From Micromonospora sp. WMMA1363 (lineage in GTDB: Bacteria; Actinomycetota; Actinomycetes; Mycobacteriales; Micromonosporaceae): a stretch of 64,000 nucleotides of DNA. Position 1 is the first letter of the stretch. Each line of letters opens with the position of its first letter. Location of the stretch: assembly GCF_030345795.1 (NCBI RefSeq), contig NZ_JAUALB010000001.1:1049001-1113000 (forward strand). The letters are read 5' to 3'. The translations under genes and the position numbers were made by a program. Positions 8,888 to 16,679 of the stretch are shown here, piece after piece. Under the pieces are notes generated by a model, which was not told where the DNA came from, made no database searches, and saw nothing but the letters and a program-made list of their open reading frames with translations.

Positions 8888-9269
8888 AGTCACCTCTCGC
8901 ACACCAGGGGGATGGTGGTCCGACCGAGCAGCCACGCCAGCAGAATACCGTGGACGGCCACGAGACCAGTCGCCCACAGCCCTCGCGACAGGGAGCACGG
9001 CCGGCTGACCACGGTGGCGATGCGCAGGCGTGCGGATGACGGTGAACTGCGGCCATGGTGTTTCGTGCTGCCAACGGCAGACCGCGCGACGGTACCTCAG
9101 CAGTACACGGTGGCGAAGGCGTCGAAAAGTTCGCCGAGGCGCTGCCGTACCGCAGCGCGGATACGCTCTTGGTGACTGACCGGAGATCGCGCAGCGTCTC
9201 GGGACCGAACTCGACGAGGCGGCGCCGCGTACGGCAGTTCGACGGGGCGTCGGTGTCCAACGCGGCGGT
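8888..9269. other. Gene-less stretch between divergent genes
   Basis: About 380 bp separating the ADP-ribosylglycohydrolase and NUDIX genes. Apart from the Shine-Dalgarno at the left and the TAGGCT hexamer at the right, no supported gene is seen. A minus-strand peptide ending near 9097 (RIRAAVRQRLGELFDAFATV) looks protein-like but continues upstream only as an antisense frame of the NUDIX gene, so it may be an eroded gene end or chance. Confidence 0.4.
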
Positions 9270-9275
9270 TAGGCT
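9270..9275 (+). promoter_or_regulatory. Candidate -10 hexamer of a leaderless promoter (NUDIX gene)
   Basis: TAGGCT lies 7 nt before the ATG at 9283 with no Shine-Dalgarno between. An identical hexamer and spacing precede the LuxR-family gene at 34802. Confidence 0.5.
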
Positions 9276-9282
9276 TCCTGGC

Positions 9283-9732
9283 ATGATCCCGATCTCCTGT
9301 GTGCTGTTGGTCGATCCGCGCGGCCGGCTGCTGATGCAGCTGCGCGACGGCAGGGCGTCGTTCTATCCGCACACGTGGGGCCTGCCCGGTGGGCACGGTG
9401 AGCCGGGGGAGAGTCCGGAGGAGACCGCTCGGCGGGAGCTGTACGAGGAGACCGGGCTGGCCCCGACCGGGCCGCTCGCCCTCTTCGCCCGGCAGGACCT
9501 GCCCGCGCAGGGCCTGGCCAAGCACTACTTCTGCGCCGCCACCCGTGCCCGGCAGGAGGACGTGGTGCTCGGTGAGGGTGCCGCCATCGTCTTCCTCACC
9601 GCCGAAGAGGTGCGGGACGGTCGCCCCTACACGCCGGGCACCGTCGAGACGCTGACCCGGTTCCTGGCCTCACCTGAGTATGCCGAGCTGACCGCCCGCG
9701 CCGCCGGCAGCAGTGCCGGGAGCGTCCGCTGA
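9283..9732 (+). CDS. NUDIX hydrolase
   Basis: A 149-residue single-domain NUDIX protein. The full Nudix box (G-x5-E-x7-REUxEExGU) is present at residues 37-59, with RELYEETGL providing the metal-binding glutamates. N-terminal VLLVDPRGRLLMQLRDGR and the WGLPGGHGE strand are typical of 8-oxo-dGTP/ADP-ribose-type hydrolases, but the substrate is not fixed by sequence. The frame is open back to 9055, yet the upstream part lacks family similarity; ATG at 9283, just after TAGGCT-N7, is chosen. Confidence 0.9.
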   Translation: MIPISCVLLVDPRGRLLMQLRDGRASFYPHTWGLPGGHGEPGESPEETARRELYEETGLAPTGPLALFARQDLPAQGLAKHYFCAATRARQEDVVLGEGAAIVFLTAEEVRDGRPYTPGTVETLTRFLASPEYAELTARAAGSSAGSVR

Positions 9733-10200
9733 ACCCGACCCACCGGGCGTCCTTGGTGCCCTGGACCGGCGCGCCGCCCGCCTTCGGGGTGCCGCTCACG
9801 GTCCTGTTGGGCTGGCCGGCTCGACGCCGATCCCTGCCGGACCTCGTACCCGCCGGTGGACTCGTGGTAGGTCATGTCGTGGCCGAGCCTGTGGCCCGGA
9901 TCGACGGCGGTTCGGGCGGCGCGGTGGTCGCCCATGCCGGGGGTGCTTCTCCGGCGCCCGGTGCGGCGACGTGGGTTCGGCCACGGGCTCGTGGTTCCTT
10001 CGTCGGCGGGCGAATGGCCGGCGCTTTCCCGCCAGCGGCGGCTACTCCGGCGGGTCTGGCGATCATCTGGGGCCAGCCGGGACGGGGAAGGTGGTCGGTG
10101 GGCGTAGGGTCACGCAACAGGGGTGAATCCGGCTGGTGGGAGCGATCTCAGATGTGCGATCGTGCAGCGGTCCCCGGCACCCGAGGAGAGGTTCCCGCCC
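9733..10200. other. Gene-less stretch
   Basis: About 470 bp between the NUDIX gene and the next MFS gene. Several long frames are open here on both strands, as expected at this GC content, but none has a plausible ribosome-binding site together with recognisable protein sequence. A Shine-Dalgarno-like GAGGAGAGG at about 10183-10192 belongs to the downstream gene. Confidence 0.4.
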
Positions 10201-11514
10201 GTGAGCAGCGTTGCCGCCCCGGCCGCCCCGGCCGTCGTACCCCGGTCGGTGCTGGTCGCCCGCAACGGGGTCGCGGTGGTCTTCGCCCTCAACGGCCTGG
10301 CCGTCGCGACGTGGTTCGGCCGGGTTCCGGCGGCCCGCGAGGCGCTCGACCTCAGCGCCGGACGCCTCGGCCTGCTCCTGCTCGCCATGTCGGCGGGGGC
10401 AATCCTGGCGATGCCCACCGCCGGCCTGGTCGGCCAGCGCCTCGGCACCGCGCGCACCTCAGCCCTGGCCACCCTGCTTCTCACGCTCGGCCTGACGATG
10501 GTCGGCGTCAGCGCCGGCGTGGTCAGCTCACAGGCCGGCGTGGCGGTCGGCCTGCTTGCCGTCGGCTACGGTGCGGGCACCTGCGACGTCGCGATGAACA
10601 TCGAGGGTGCTGCCGTCGAGCGACGCCTCGGTCGCACGATCATGCCCCGGTTCCACGCCGCGTGGAGCCTCGGCTCGGTGGCCGGGGCGGGCCTCGGCGC
10701 CGGAGCCGCCCGGGTCGGCCTGCCGGTCACCCTCCACCTCCCACTGATCGCGGCGGTGGTGGTGGCCGGGACGCTGCTCGGCACCCGGATGTTCCTGCCG
10801 GCCGGCGACACGACACCGGCCGGCGACACCACCTCCCCGGCGACCCGCCGCCGCGCGCTGCTGGCCGCGTGGCGCGAGCCGCGGACCCTGCTCATCGGCC
10901 TGTTCGTGCTGGTGATGGCGTTCGCGGAGGGCAGTGCCAACGACTGGGTCGCGGTCGCGTTCGTCGACGGTTACGACCTGAGCGAGGCGGCCGGCGCCGC
11001 CGTGTTCGGGGTGTTCGTGGTGGGTATGACCCTCGGCCGTACCGTCGGCACGGTGGCCCTGGATCGGTGGGGACGGGTGTGGGCGCTTGCCGGCACGATC
11101 CTGCTTGCCGTGCTCGGCGCGGGCGTGGCGGTCCTGGCCGGCTCCGGGCCGGTGGCCGTCGCCGGGGTGGCCCTGTGGGGACTCGGCGCCTCCCTCGGCT
11201 TCCCGGTCGGGATGAGTGCGGCAGCTGACGAGGAGGATCGTGCTCCCGCCCGGGTGAGCGTGGTCGCCGTGATCGGTTACACCGCGTTCCTGGGCGGCCC
11301 CCCGTTGCTCGGCCTGCTCGGTGACCGGGTCGGCACCCTGCACGCCCTGCTCGTCGTGCCGATCCTGCTGCTGCCGACCCTCGCGCTGGTCCCCGCCACC
11401 CGCCCGCCGACCGGCGGGACGCCTCGTCAACCGCATGGCCGGACTGGGAGCGGGCCGGCGGGGCGGAAAGCGGACATCCGCTCCGCCGCCATCAGGCCGT
11501 CGCCGGACTCGTGA
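10201..11514 (+). CDS. MFS transporter, YbjJ/fucose-permease-like
   Basis: A 437-residue MFS protein with 12 predicted helices. The segment DVAMNIEGAAVERRLGR followed by MPRFHAAWSLGSVAGAG in the middle loop is typical of the YbjJ-like branch (often annotated as fucose permease or inner membrane protein YbjJ). GTG at 10201 is preferred to the frame start at 10123, because GAGGAGAGG lies about 9 nt upstream and the first helix begins soon after. The C-terminal 40 residues after TLALVPATRPP are hydrophilic. Substrate unknown; it stands alone. Confidence 0.85.
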   Translation: MSSVAAPAAPAVVPRSVLVARNGVAVVFALNGLAVATWFGRVPAAREALDLSAGRLGLLLLAMSAGAILAMPTAGLVGQRLGTARTSALATLLLTLGLTMVGVSAGVVSSQAGVAVGLLAVGYGAGTCDVAMNIEGAAVERRLGRTIMPRFHAAWSLGSVAGAGLGAGAARVGLPVTLHLPLIAAVVVAGTLLGTRMFLPAGDTTPAGDTTSPATRRRALLAAWREPRTLLIGLFVLVMAFAEGSANDWVAVAFVDGYDLSEAAGAAVFGVFVVGMTLGRTVGTVALDRWGRVWALAGTILLAVLGAGVAVLAGSGPVAVAGVALWGLGASLGFPVGMSAAADEEDRAPARVSVVAVIGYTAFLGGPPLLGLLGDRVGTLHALLVVPILLLPTLALVPATRPPTGGTPRQPHGRTGSGPAGRKADIRSAAIRPSPDS

Positions 11515-11783
11515 CCGACCACCGGGATGGTCGCCGGTAGTGCGGACCAGATCCTGCCTGACGGAACGGCCCGGGGTCGAGCCAAGGGGTCCGCACATCC
11601 CGGCCATCCCGGGCGCCGGTGACGTCCGGCATCGGACGGAGAACACGCCGCCTGGGGCAACCGGCCGACCGCCGCCGCCGGGCCGCGCTGGGATGATCCG
11701 TACAGGTCGCGATCATCCTCCTCACAGCATCCTGTCAGGTGACGGTGCTGCACTGGAGGTCAGGCCGAGGAGAGGAGGCGGGA

Positions 11784-12125
11784 ATGGGCTGGTTCAGCCG
11801 GCGGTCCCGGAGCCGGGAATGGGACGGGATCCCGACCAAGCTCGACCGTGAGGCCACCCGGGAGGACCTGGCGGCGCTGGAGGCGTTCGTCGCCAGTCGG
11901 GCCGGGGTGGAGTTCTACCTGGAGCCGGAGACCACGGCGACCGATACGACGGTGGTGGCGATCGCCCACGACGGCGAGTGGATCCGTCGCCGCACCGGGT
12001 CGCCCCGGGCCGCGGCGGCGCTGGCGCACCGGCATGCCCTGCCGCTGTACGAGGCGGCGAAGACCGGCTACCCGGAGCGCATGCGGGCCTGGAACCGGGC
12101 CCACCCGGAGCGCCGCGCCCGTTAG
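11784..12125 (+). CDS. Conserved small protein of unknown function
   Basis: A 113-residue soluble protein starting MGWFSRRSRSREWDGIPTK. The start is well fixed: AGGAGG lies 5 nt before the ATG. The middle part (LEAFVASRAGVEFYLEPETT, then VVAIAHDGEWIRRR) forms an apparent beta-strand/helix unit, ending in a basic tail WNRAHPERRAR. I do not recognise a named domain or a function. It stands alone upstream of the cobalamin riboswitch; no co-transcribed partner is evident. Confidence 0.8.
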   Translation: MGWFSRRSRSREWDGIPTKLDREATREDLAALEAFVASRAGVEFYLEPETTATDTTVVAIAHDGEWIRRRTGSPRAAAALAHRHALPLYEAAKTGYPERMRAWNRAHPERRAR

Positions 12126-12346
12126 CGGGGCAGCCGCCGAGAGTCCCGGAAGCCGTCGGCATCGGGCTGCCCGGTGCCCCGGGAACCGCGATGCCGGCGG
12201 CAGCGGGTCCGCCCCTGCGCCCCCGGACTCATTCCGTGTCCCGGATCCGTCCGGCAGGGAGCGCAACTCGATGCCGCCGATGGCTACTTCGTCGATGTCG
12301 CCATCAGGCCGATGCCGGCTGGACCTGACCAGGCAGTGTGGGCGCG

Positions 12347-12376
12347 TTGACCGGGGCGCCGGAAGTGTGGCAGCAT
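12347..12376 (+). promoter_or_regulatory. Candidate vegetative promoter of the cobalamin locus
   Basis: TTGACC (12347-12352), 18 nt, then CAGCAT (12371-12376). A transcript starting about 12383 would begin just ahead of the conserved part of the cobalamin riboswitch. The -10 is imperfect, so this is a proposal. Confidence 0.4.
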
Positions 12377-12545
12377 TCGCGGCCGGACGGCAGTGAAGGA
12401 AGCCGGTGCGATTCCGGCGCGGTCCCGCCACTGTCACCGGGGAGCGATCCCCCCTTGTGAGTCACGGCTGCGGTGTGCGCGGTTGGAAGGCCGGGGGTGA
12501 GCGTCGATCCGGGAGCCAGGATACTTCGGCCGTCGGTGCACCCCA
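12377..12545 (+). promoter_or_regulatory. Cobalamin (adenosylcobalamin) riboswitch
   Basis: Conserved B12-riboswitch segments are visible in order: GAAGGAAGCCGGTGCGA (about 12395-12411), the B12 box GCCACTG inside CCCGCCACTGTCACC (12427-12433), a GC-rich variable arm, and GGGAGCCAGGATAC (12511-12524). It lies ahead of the cobalamin biosynthetic genes, and binding of the coenzyme should lower their expression. The first downstream Shine-Dalgarno (AGGAGG, 12561-12566) belongs to a short ORF, not to cobN. Outer boundaries are approximate because P1 was not modelled. Confidence 0.92.
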
Positions 12546-12571
12546 GGGCGTGGACACCCGAGGAGGACCCG

Positions 12572-12742
12572 ATGACACATAGCGTCTCCCCCATCGACGG
12601 CGATCGTCGAACCTGGTCCGTGTGGGCCGGCACGCGCACGACCGGCCACCGGACCGGGGCTTGCGCTGACCGCACCGCCGGCCGGGCCGGCGTGGCCGCA
12701 GCCCCCGCCGCCGCACCGGCCGCTCGCCTCGTCGACCGCTGA
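12572..12742 (+). CDS. Short ORF (56 aa) directly behind the B12 riboswitch
   Basis: An ATG 5 nt after a perfect AGGAGG opens a 57-codon frame (MTHSVSPIDGDRRTWSVWAG, then Thr/Gly/Ala/Arg-rich). It lies between the riboswitch and cobN, with 153 bp to the cobN start. The sequence resembles neither CbtB nor CbtA, the small proteins often found at this place in actinobacteria, and has no membrane segment. The strong ribosome-binding site right after the aptamer suggests that translation of this ORF is what the riboswitch gates; it may be a leader peptide or a small Co-related protein. Function unknown. Confidence 0.55.
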   Translation: MTHSVSPIDGDRRTWSVWAGTRTTGHRTGACADRTAGRAGVAAAPAAAPAARLVDR

Positions 12743-12821
12743 CGTCTTCGCCTGCGTCGTCCCGCCTGCCGGACGACCGTCGGCTGCGGTGACGCGCCGC
12801 CGTAGCGCGCCCGCTGACCAC

Positions 12822-12860
12822 TTGCTCTTCGGCCCGGCCGGTTGCTCTTCGCCCGGCCGG
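12822..12860 (+). repeat. Tandem 19/20-bp direct repeat before cobN
   Basis: Two adjacent copies, 12822-12841 and 12842-12860, differ only by one G. They sit 35 bp before the cobN GTG, in the gap after the short ORF. Each copy contains the self-complementary CCGGCCGG-type core, so the RNA could pair. Confidence 0.7.
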
Positions 12861-12895
12861 CTCGCCGACCGGGCCGCTACCCTCCGGAGCCTCTA

Positions 12896-15800
12896 GTGCG
12901 CATCCTGTTGCTGTCCACCGCCGACACCGACCTGCTCGCCGCGCGGGCGAGCGGCGCCGACTATCGCCTCGCCAACCCCACCCGGGTCGCCGTCGATGCC
13001 GTACCCGGCCTGCTCGACGGCGTCGACCTGGCCGTGGTACGCCTGCTCGGCGGGCGGCAGGCGTGGCCCGACGGGCTGGCCGCGGTGCTCGCCTCCGGGG
13101 TGCCGACGGTCGCCCTGGGCGGTGAGAGCGTGCCGGACGCGGAGTTGACGGCGGCCTCCACGGTGCCCTCCGGGGTGGCCACCCAGGCCTTGTCGTACCT
13201 GGTCGAAGGAGGCCCGGCGAACCTGGCCCAGCTGGCCCGCTTCCTCTCCGACACGGTACTGCTGACCGGCGAGGGGTTCGCCCCACCCGCGTCGACCCCG
13301 GCGTACGGGATCCACGGTGACCGGCCGGCCGACCCGGACCGGCCCACGGTGGGCATCGTCTTCTACCGGGCACACGCACTGGCCGGCAACACCGCGTTCG
13401 TCGACACCCTCGCCGCCGCTGTCGAGGCGGCCGGCGGCAACGCGTCGCCGATCTTCTGCGGCTCGCTGCGCGGGCTGGCCGCCGGCACCGGCCCGCTGGG
13501 ACTGTTCGCCCGTTGCGACGCGCTGCTGGTCACCGTGCTCGCCGCCGGCGGCACGGTGGCGGCCGACGCCGCCGGCGGTGGCGACGAGGACGCCTGGGAC
13601 GTGGGTGCGCTCGCCGTCCTCGACGTGCCGGTGATCCAGGCGCTCTGCCTCACCAGCACCCGCGAGCAGTGGGCCGGCAGCGACGCCGGACTGTCCCCAC
13701 TGGACGCGGCGATGCAGGTGGCCATCCCTGAGTTCGACGGGCGAATCGTCACCGTTCCGTTCTCGTTCAAGCAGATCGACGCCGACGGGCTGTCGGGATA
13801 CGAGCCGGACCTGGAACGGGCCGCCCGGGTGGCTGGCATCGCGGTGCGGCACGCCCGGCTGCGGCGGCTGCCGAACGCCGGCAAGCGGGTCGCCGTCGTG
13901 CTCAGCTCGTACCCGACGAAACACTCCCGGGTCGGCAACGCCGTCGGCCTGGACACGCCGGCGAGCGCGGTACGGCTGCTCGCCGCGCTCTCCGCCGCCG
14001 GGTACGACCTGGGGGAGGCACCGGCACCCGACGACGGGGACGAGCTCATCCACGCACTCATCGCCGCCGGGGGACACGACGTCGAGTGGCTCACCCCGGA
14101 GCAGCTCACCACCGCGTCCGCGCGGGTGCCGGGGGAGACGTACCGGCGCTGGTTCGACGACGTGCCGGCGGAGCTGCGCGAGGCGATGCGGGACCATTGG
14201 GGTGAACCGCCCGGCGAGTTGTACACCGACGGCGGTGACCTCGTGCTGGCCGGTCTGCGCTTCGGCAACGTGGCCCTGCTGATCCAGCCGCCGCGTGGCT
14301 TCGGGGAGAACCCGGTCGCCATCTACCACGACCCGGACCTGCCGCCGAGCCACCACTACCTGGCCGCGTACCGGTGGCTGGCGGCACCGGCGGCGGACGG
14401 TGGCTTCGGCGCGGACGCCGTGCTGCACCTGGGCAAGCACGGCACCCTGGAGTGGCTGCCCGGTAAGGGCCTCGGACTGGCCGCCGACTGCGCCCCGGAC
14501 GCGGTGCTGGGCGACCTGCCCCTGGTCTATCCGTTCATCGTCAACGACCCTGGGGAGGGGACGCAGGCCAAGCGCCGCGCCCACGCCATCGTCGTCGATC
14601 ACCTCGTGCCACCGATGGCGCGCGCCGAGACGTACGGCGACCTGGCCAAGGTGGAACAGCTCCTGGACGAGTACGCGACCGTGCAGGCCCTCGACCCGAC
14701 CAAGGTTCCCACCGTGCAGCGCCAGATCTGGCAGCTGGTCCGGGCCGCCGAGCTGCACCACGACCTGCACCAGGCCGAGATGCCGGCCGCCGACGACTTC
14801 GACGACTTCGTGCTGCACCTCGACGGCTACCTGTGCGAGGTCAAGGACGTGCAGATTCGCGACGGCCTGCACGTGTTGGCCGCCGCGCCCACTGGGGAGG
14901 CGCGGGTCAACCTCGTGCTCGCCGTGCTGCGCGCCCCACAGGTGTGGGGTGGCGTCCGTGCCCTGCCCGGCCTGCGCCAGGCGCTCGCCGCGAGCCACGG
15001 TCTGGACGAGGCCGCGTTACTCGCCGCGCCGGGGCGGCGGGTGACCGTGCCGGAGGCGTTGACCGACATCGTCGACGGACCGGCCGCCACCGCCGCCGAC
15101 GCTGTCGACCTCATCGAGGCGCTGGCTCGGCGGCTCGTCCTCGGGATGGAGACGCTCGGCTGGGACCCGGCCGCGGCCGAGGCGGTCGTCGCCGAGGTTA
15201 CCGGCGGGTCGGTGCCGGACGCGACCGCCGTGCTGCGGTTCGCCGCCACCGAAGTCGTGCCGCGGCTGGACCGCACCACCGACGAGATCGATCGGGTGCT
15301 CGCCGCGCTCGACGGGCGGTTCGTGCCGCCCGGTCCGTCCGGCTCGCCGACCCGTGGTCTGGTCAACGTGCTCCCCACCGGGCGCAACTTCTACTCCGTC
15401 GACCCGAAAGCGATCCCCAGTCGCAACGCCTGGGAGGTGGGGGTGGCGTTGGCCGACTCGCTGCTCGCCCGGTACCTCGCGGACACTGGCGGATACCCAG
15501 AATCGGTGGGCCTCACGGTCTGGGGCACCAGCGCCATGCGGACCCAGGGTGACGACATCGCCGAGGTGCTCGCGTTGCTCGGCTGCCGACCGGTCTGGGA
15601 CGACCGCTCCCGTCGGGTCACCGGTGTCGAGGTGGTGCCCCTCGCCGAGCTCGGCCGGCCCCGCATCGACGTCAGCGTGCGGATCTCCGGGTTCTTCCGG
15701 GACGCCTTCCCACACGTCGTGGCGCTCATCGACGACGCGGTGCGGCAGGTGGCCGCGCTGGAGGAGCCCGCCACCGACAACTTCGTCCGCGCTCACGTGA

Positions 15801-16564
15801 CGGAGGACGTCGCCGAGCACGGTGACGAGCGCCGGGCCACTGCCCGCATCTTCGGCTCCAAGCCGGGGGCGTACGGGGCCGGGCTGCTGCCGCTCATCGA
15901 CGCCCGGAACTGGCGCAGCGACGCCGACCTCGCCGAGGTGTACGCGGTCTGGGGCGGCTACGCGTACGGGCGGGGGCTGAACGGGCGGGAGGCACGGGTC
16001 GACATGGAACGTTCCTTCGGGCGTATCGCCGTCGCGGTGAAGAACCAGGACACCCGCGAGCACGACATCGTGGACTCCGACGACTACTTCCAGTACCACG
16101 GCGGGATGGTGGCGATGGTCCGCCACCTCACCGGCGCCTCACCGGCCGCGTACGTGGGTGACTCGGCGATGCCGCACGACGTGCGTACCCGCACGCTCGG
16201 CGAGGAGACCCGGCGGGTGTTCCGGGCCCGGGTGGTCAACCCGCGCTGGATCGCCGCGATGCGCCGCCACGGCTACAAGGGCGCCTTCGAGCTGGCGGCC
16301 ACCGTGGACTACCTGTTCGGCTACGACGCCACCGCCGGCGTGGTCGACGACTGGATGTACGAGCGCCTCGCCGAGGCGTACCTGTTCGACCGCGGGACGC
16401 GGGACTTCCTCGGTGAGTCGAACCCGTGGGCCCTGCGCGGCATCACCGAGCGGCTCCTGGAGGCCGCCGACCGCGGTCTGTGGGCCGAGCCGAACCCGGA
16501 CACCCTGGACCGGCTCCGCGAGATGTACCTGGCCAGCGAGGGCGACCTGGAGGACCGGCGGTGA
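12896..16564 (+). CDS. cobN: Cobaltochelatase subunit CobN
   Basis: A 1222-residue CobN/BchH-family protein, the large subunit that inserts cobalt into hydrogenobyrinic acid a,c-diamide in the late-insertion pathway, with ATP hydrolysis by AAA+ partner subunits. Visible family segments include LHLGKHGTLEWLPGKG near residue 510, PFIVNDPGEGTQAKRR near 550, PTGRNFYSVDPKAIPSR near 830, and the C-terminal GKGLGLAAD/KNQDTREHDIVDSDDYFQYHGG region near 1060. GTG at 12896 follows GGAG and gives MRILLLSTADTDLLAARASG, the usual N-terminus. The stop lies inside a tandem repeat that separates it from the chelatase ATPase gene. Full family length. Confidence 0.95.
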   Translation: MRILLLSTADTDLLAARASGADYRLANPTRVAVDAVPGLLDGVDLAVVRLLGGRQAWPDGLAAVLASGVPTVALGGESVPDAELTAASTVPSGVATQALSYLVEGGPANLAQLARFLSDTVLLTGEGFAPPASTPAYGIHGDRPADPDRPTVGIVFYRAHALAGNTAFVDTLAAAVEAAGGNASPIFCGSLRGLAAGTGPLGLFARCDALLVTVLAAGGTVAADAAGGGDEDAWDVGALAVLDVPVIQALCLTSTREQWAGSDAGLSPLDAAMQVAIPEFDGRIVTVPFSFKQIDADGLSGYEPDLERAARVAGIAVRHARLRRLPNAGKRVAVVLSSYPTKHSRVGNAVGLDTPASAVRLLAALSAAGYDLGEAPAPDDGDELIHALIAAGGHDVEWLTPEQLTTASARVPGETYRRWFDDVPAELREAMRDHWGEPPGELYTDGGDLVLAGLRFGNVALLIQPPRGFGENPVAIYHDPDLPPSHHYLAAYRWLAAPAADGGFGADAVLHLGKHGTLEWLPGKGLGLAADCAPDAVLGDLPLVYPFIVNDPGEGTQAKRRAHAIVVDHLVPPMARAETYGDLAKVEQLLDEYATVQALDPTKVPTVQRQIWQLVRAAELHHDLHQAEMPAADDFDDFVLHLDGYLCEVKDVQIRDGLHVLAAAPTGEARVNLVLAVLRAPQVWGGVRALPGLRQALAASHGLDEAALLAAPGRRVTVPEALTDIVDGPAATAADAVDLIEALARRLVLGMETLGWDPAAAEAVVAEVTGGSVPDATAVLRFAATEVVPRLDRTTDEIDRVLAALDGRFVPPGPSGSPTRGLVNVLPTGRNFYSVDPKAIPSRNAWEVGVALADSLLARYLADTGGYPESVGLTVWGTSAMRTQGDDIAEVLALLGCRPVWDDRSRRVTGVEVVPLAELGRPRIDVSVRISGFFRDAFPHVVALIDDAVRQVAALEEPATDNFVRAHVTEDVAEHGDERRATARIFGSKPGAYGAGLLPLIDARNWRSDADLAEVYAVWGGYAYGRGLNGREARVDMERSFGRIAVAVKNQDTREHDIVDSDDYFQYHGGMVAMVRHLTGASPAAYVGDSAMPHDVRTRTLGEETRRVFRARVVNPRWIAAMRRHGYKGAFELAATVDYLFGYDATAGVVDDWMYERLAEAYLFDRGTRDFLGESNPWALRGITERLLEAADRGLWAEPNPDTLDRLREMYLASEGDLEDRR

Positions 16565-16669
16565 GCGCGAGGAGTGAGCGGGGTTTGCGAGCCCCGCAGT
16601 CGCGATCGGTGGGTGGTGCGGTGAGCGCGAGGAGTGAGCGGGGTTTGCGAGCCCCGCAGTCGCGATCGG
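16561..16669 (+). repeat. Two tandem 49-bp identical repeats with internal hairpin
   Basis: The 49 bp at 16561-16609 recur exactly at 16621-16669 (60-bp period). Each copy has a 6-bp stem GCGGGG/CCCCGC around an 8-nt loop. The first copy includes the cobN stop codon; the second ends 10 bp before the next GTG start. Translated, each copy reads [15 protein letters not shown], a low-complexity string that I recall at gene ends in Micromonosporaceae, so this is probably a REP-like mobile or recombinogenic repeat. Confidence 0.85.
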
Positions 16670-16679
16670 AGACGACGCA

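Noticed and set aside
9097..9200. Minus-strand protein-like peptide RIRAAVRQRLGELFDAFATV upstream of the NUDIX gene
   Set aside because: It has no own start and upstream it runs only as antisense of the NUDIX gene; too short to assign to a family.
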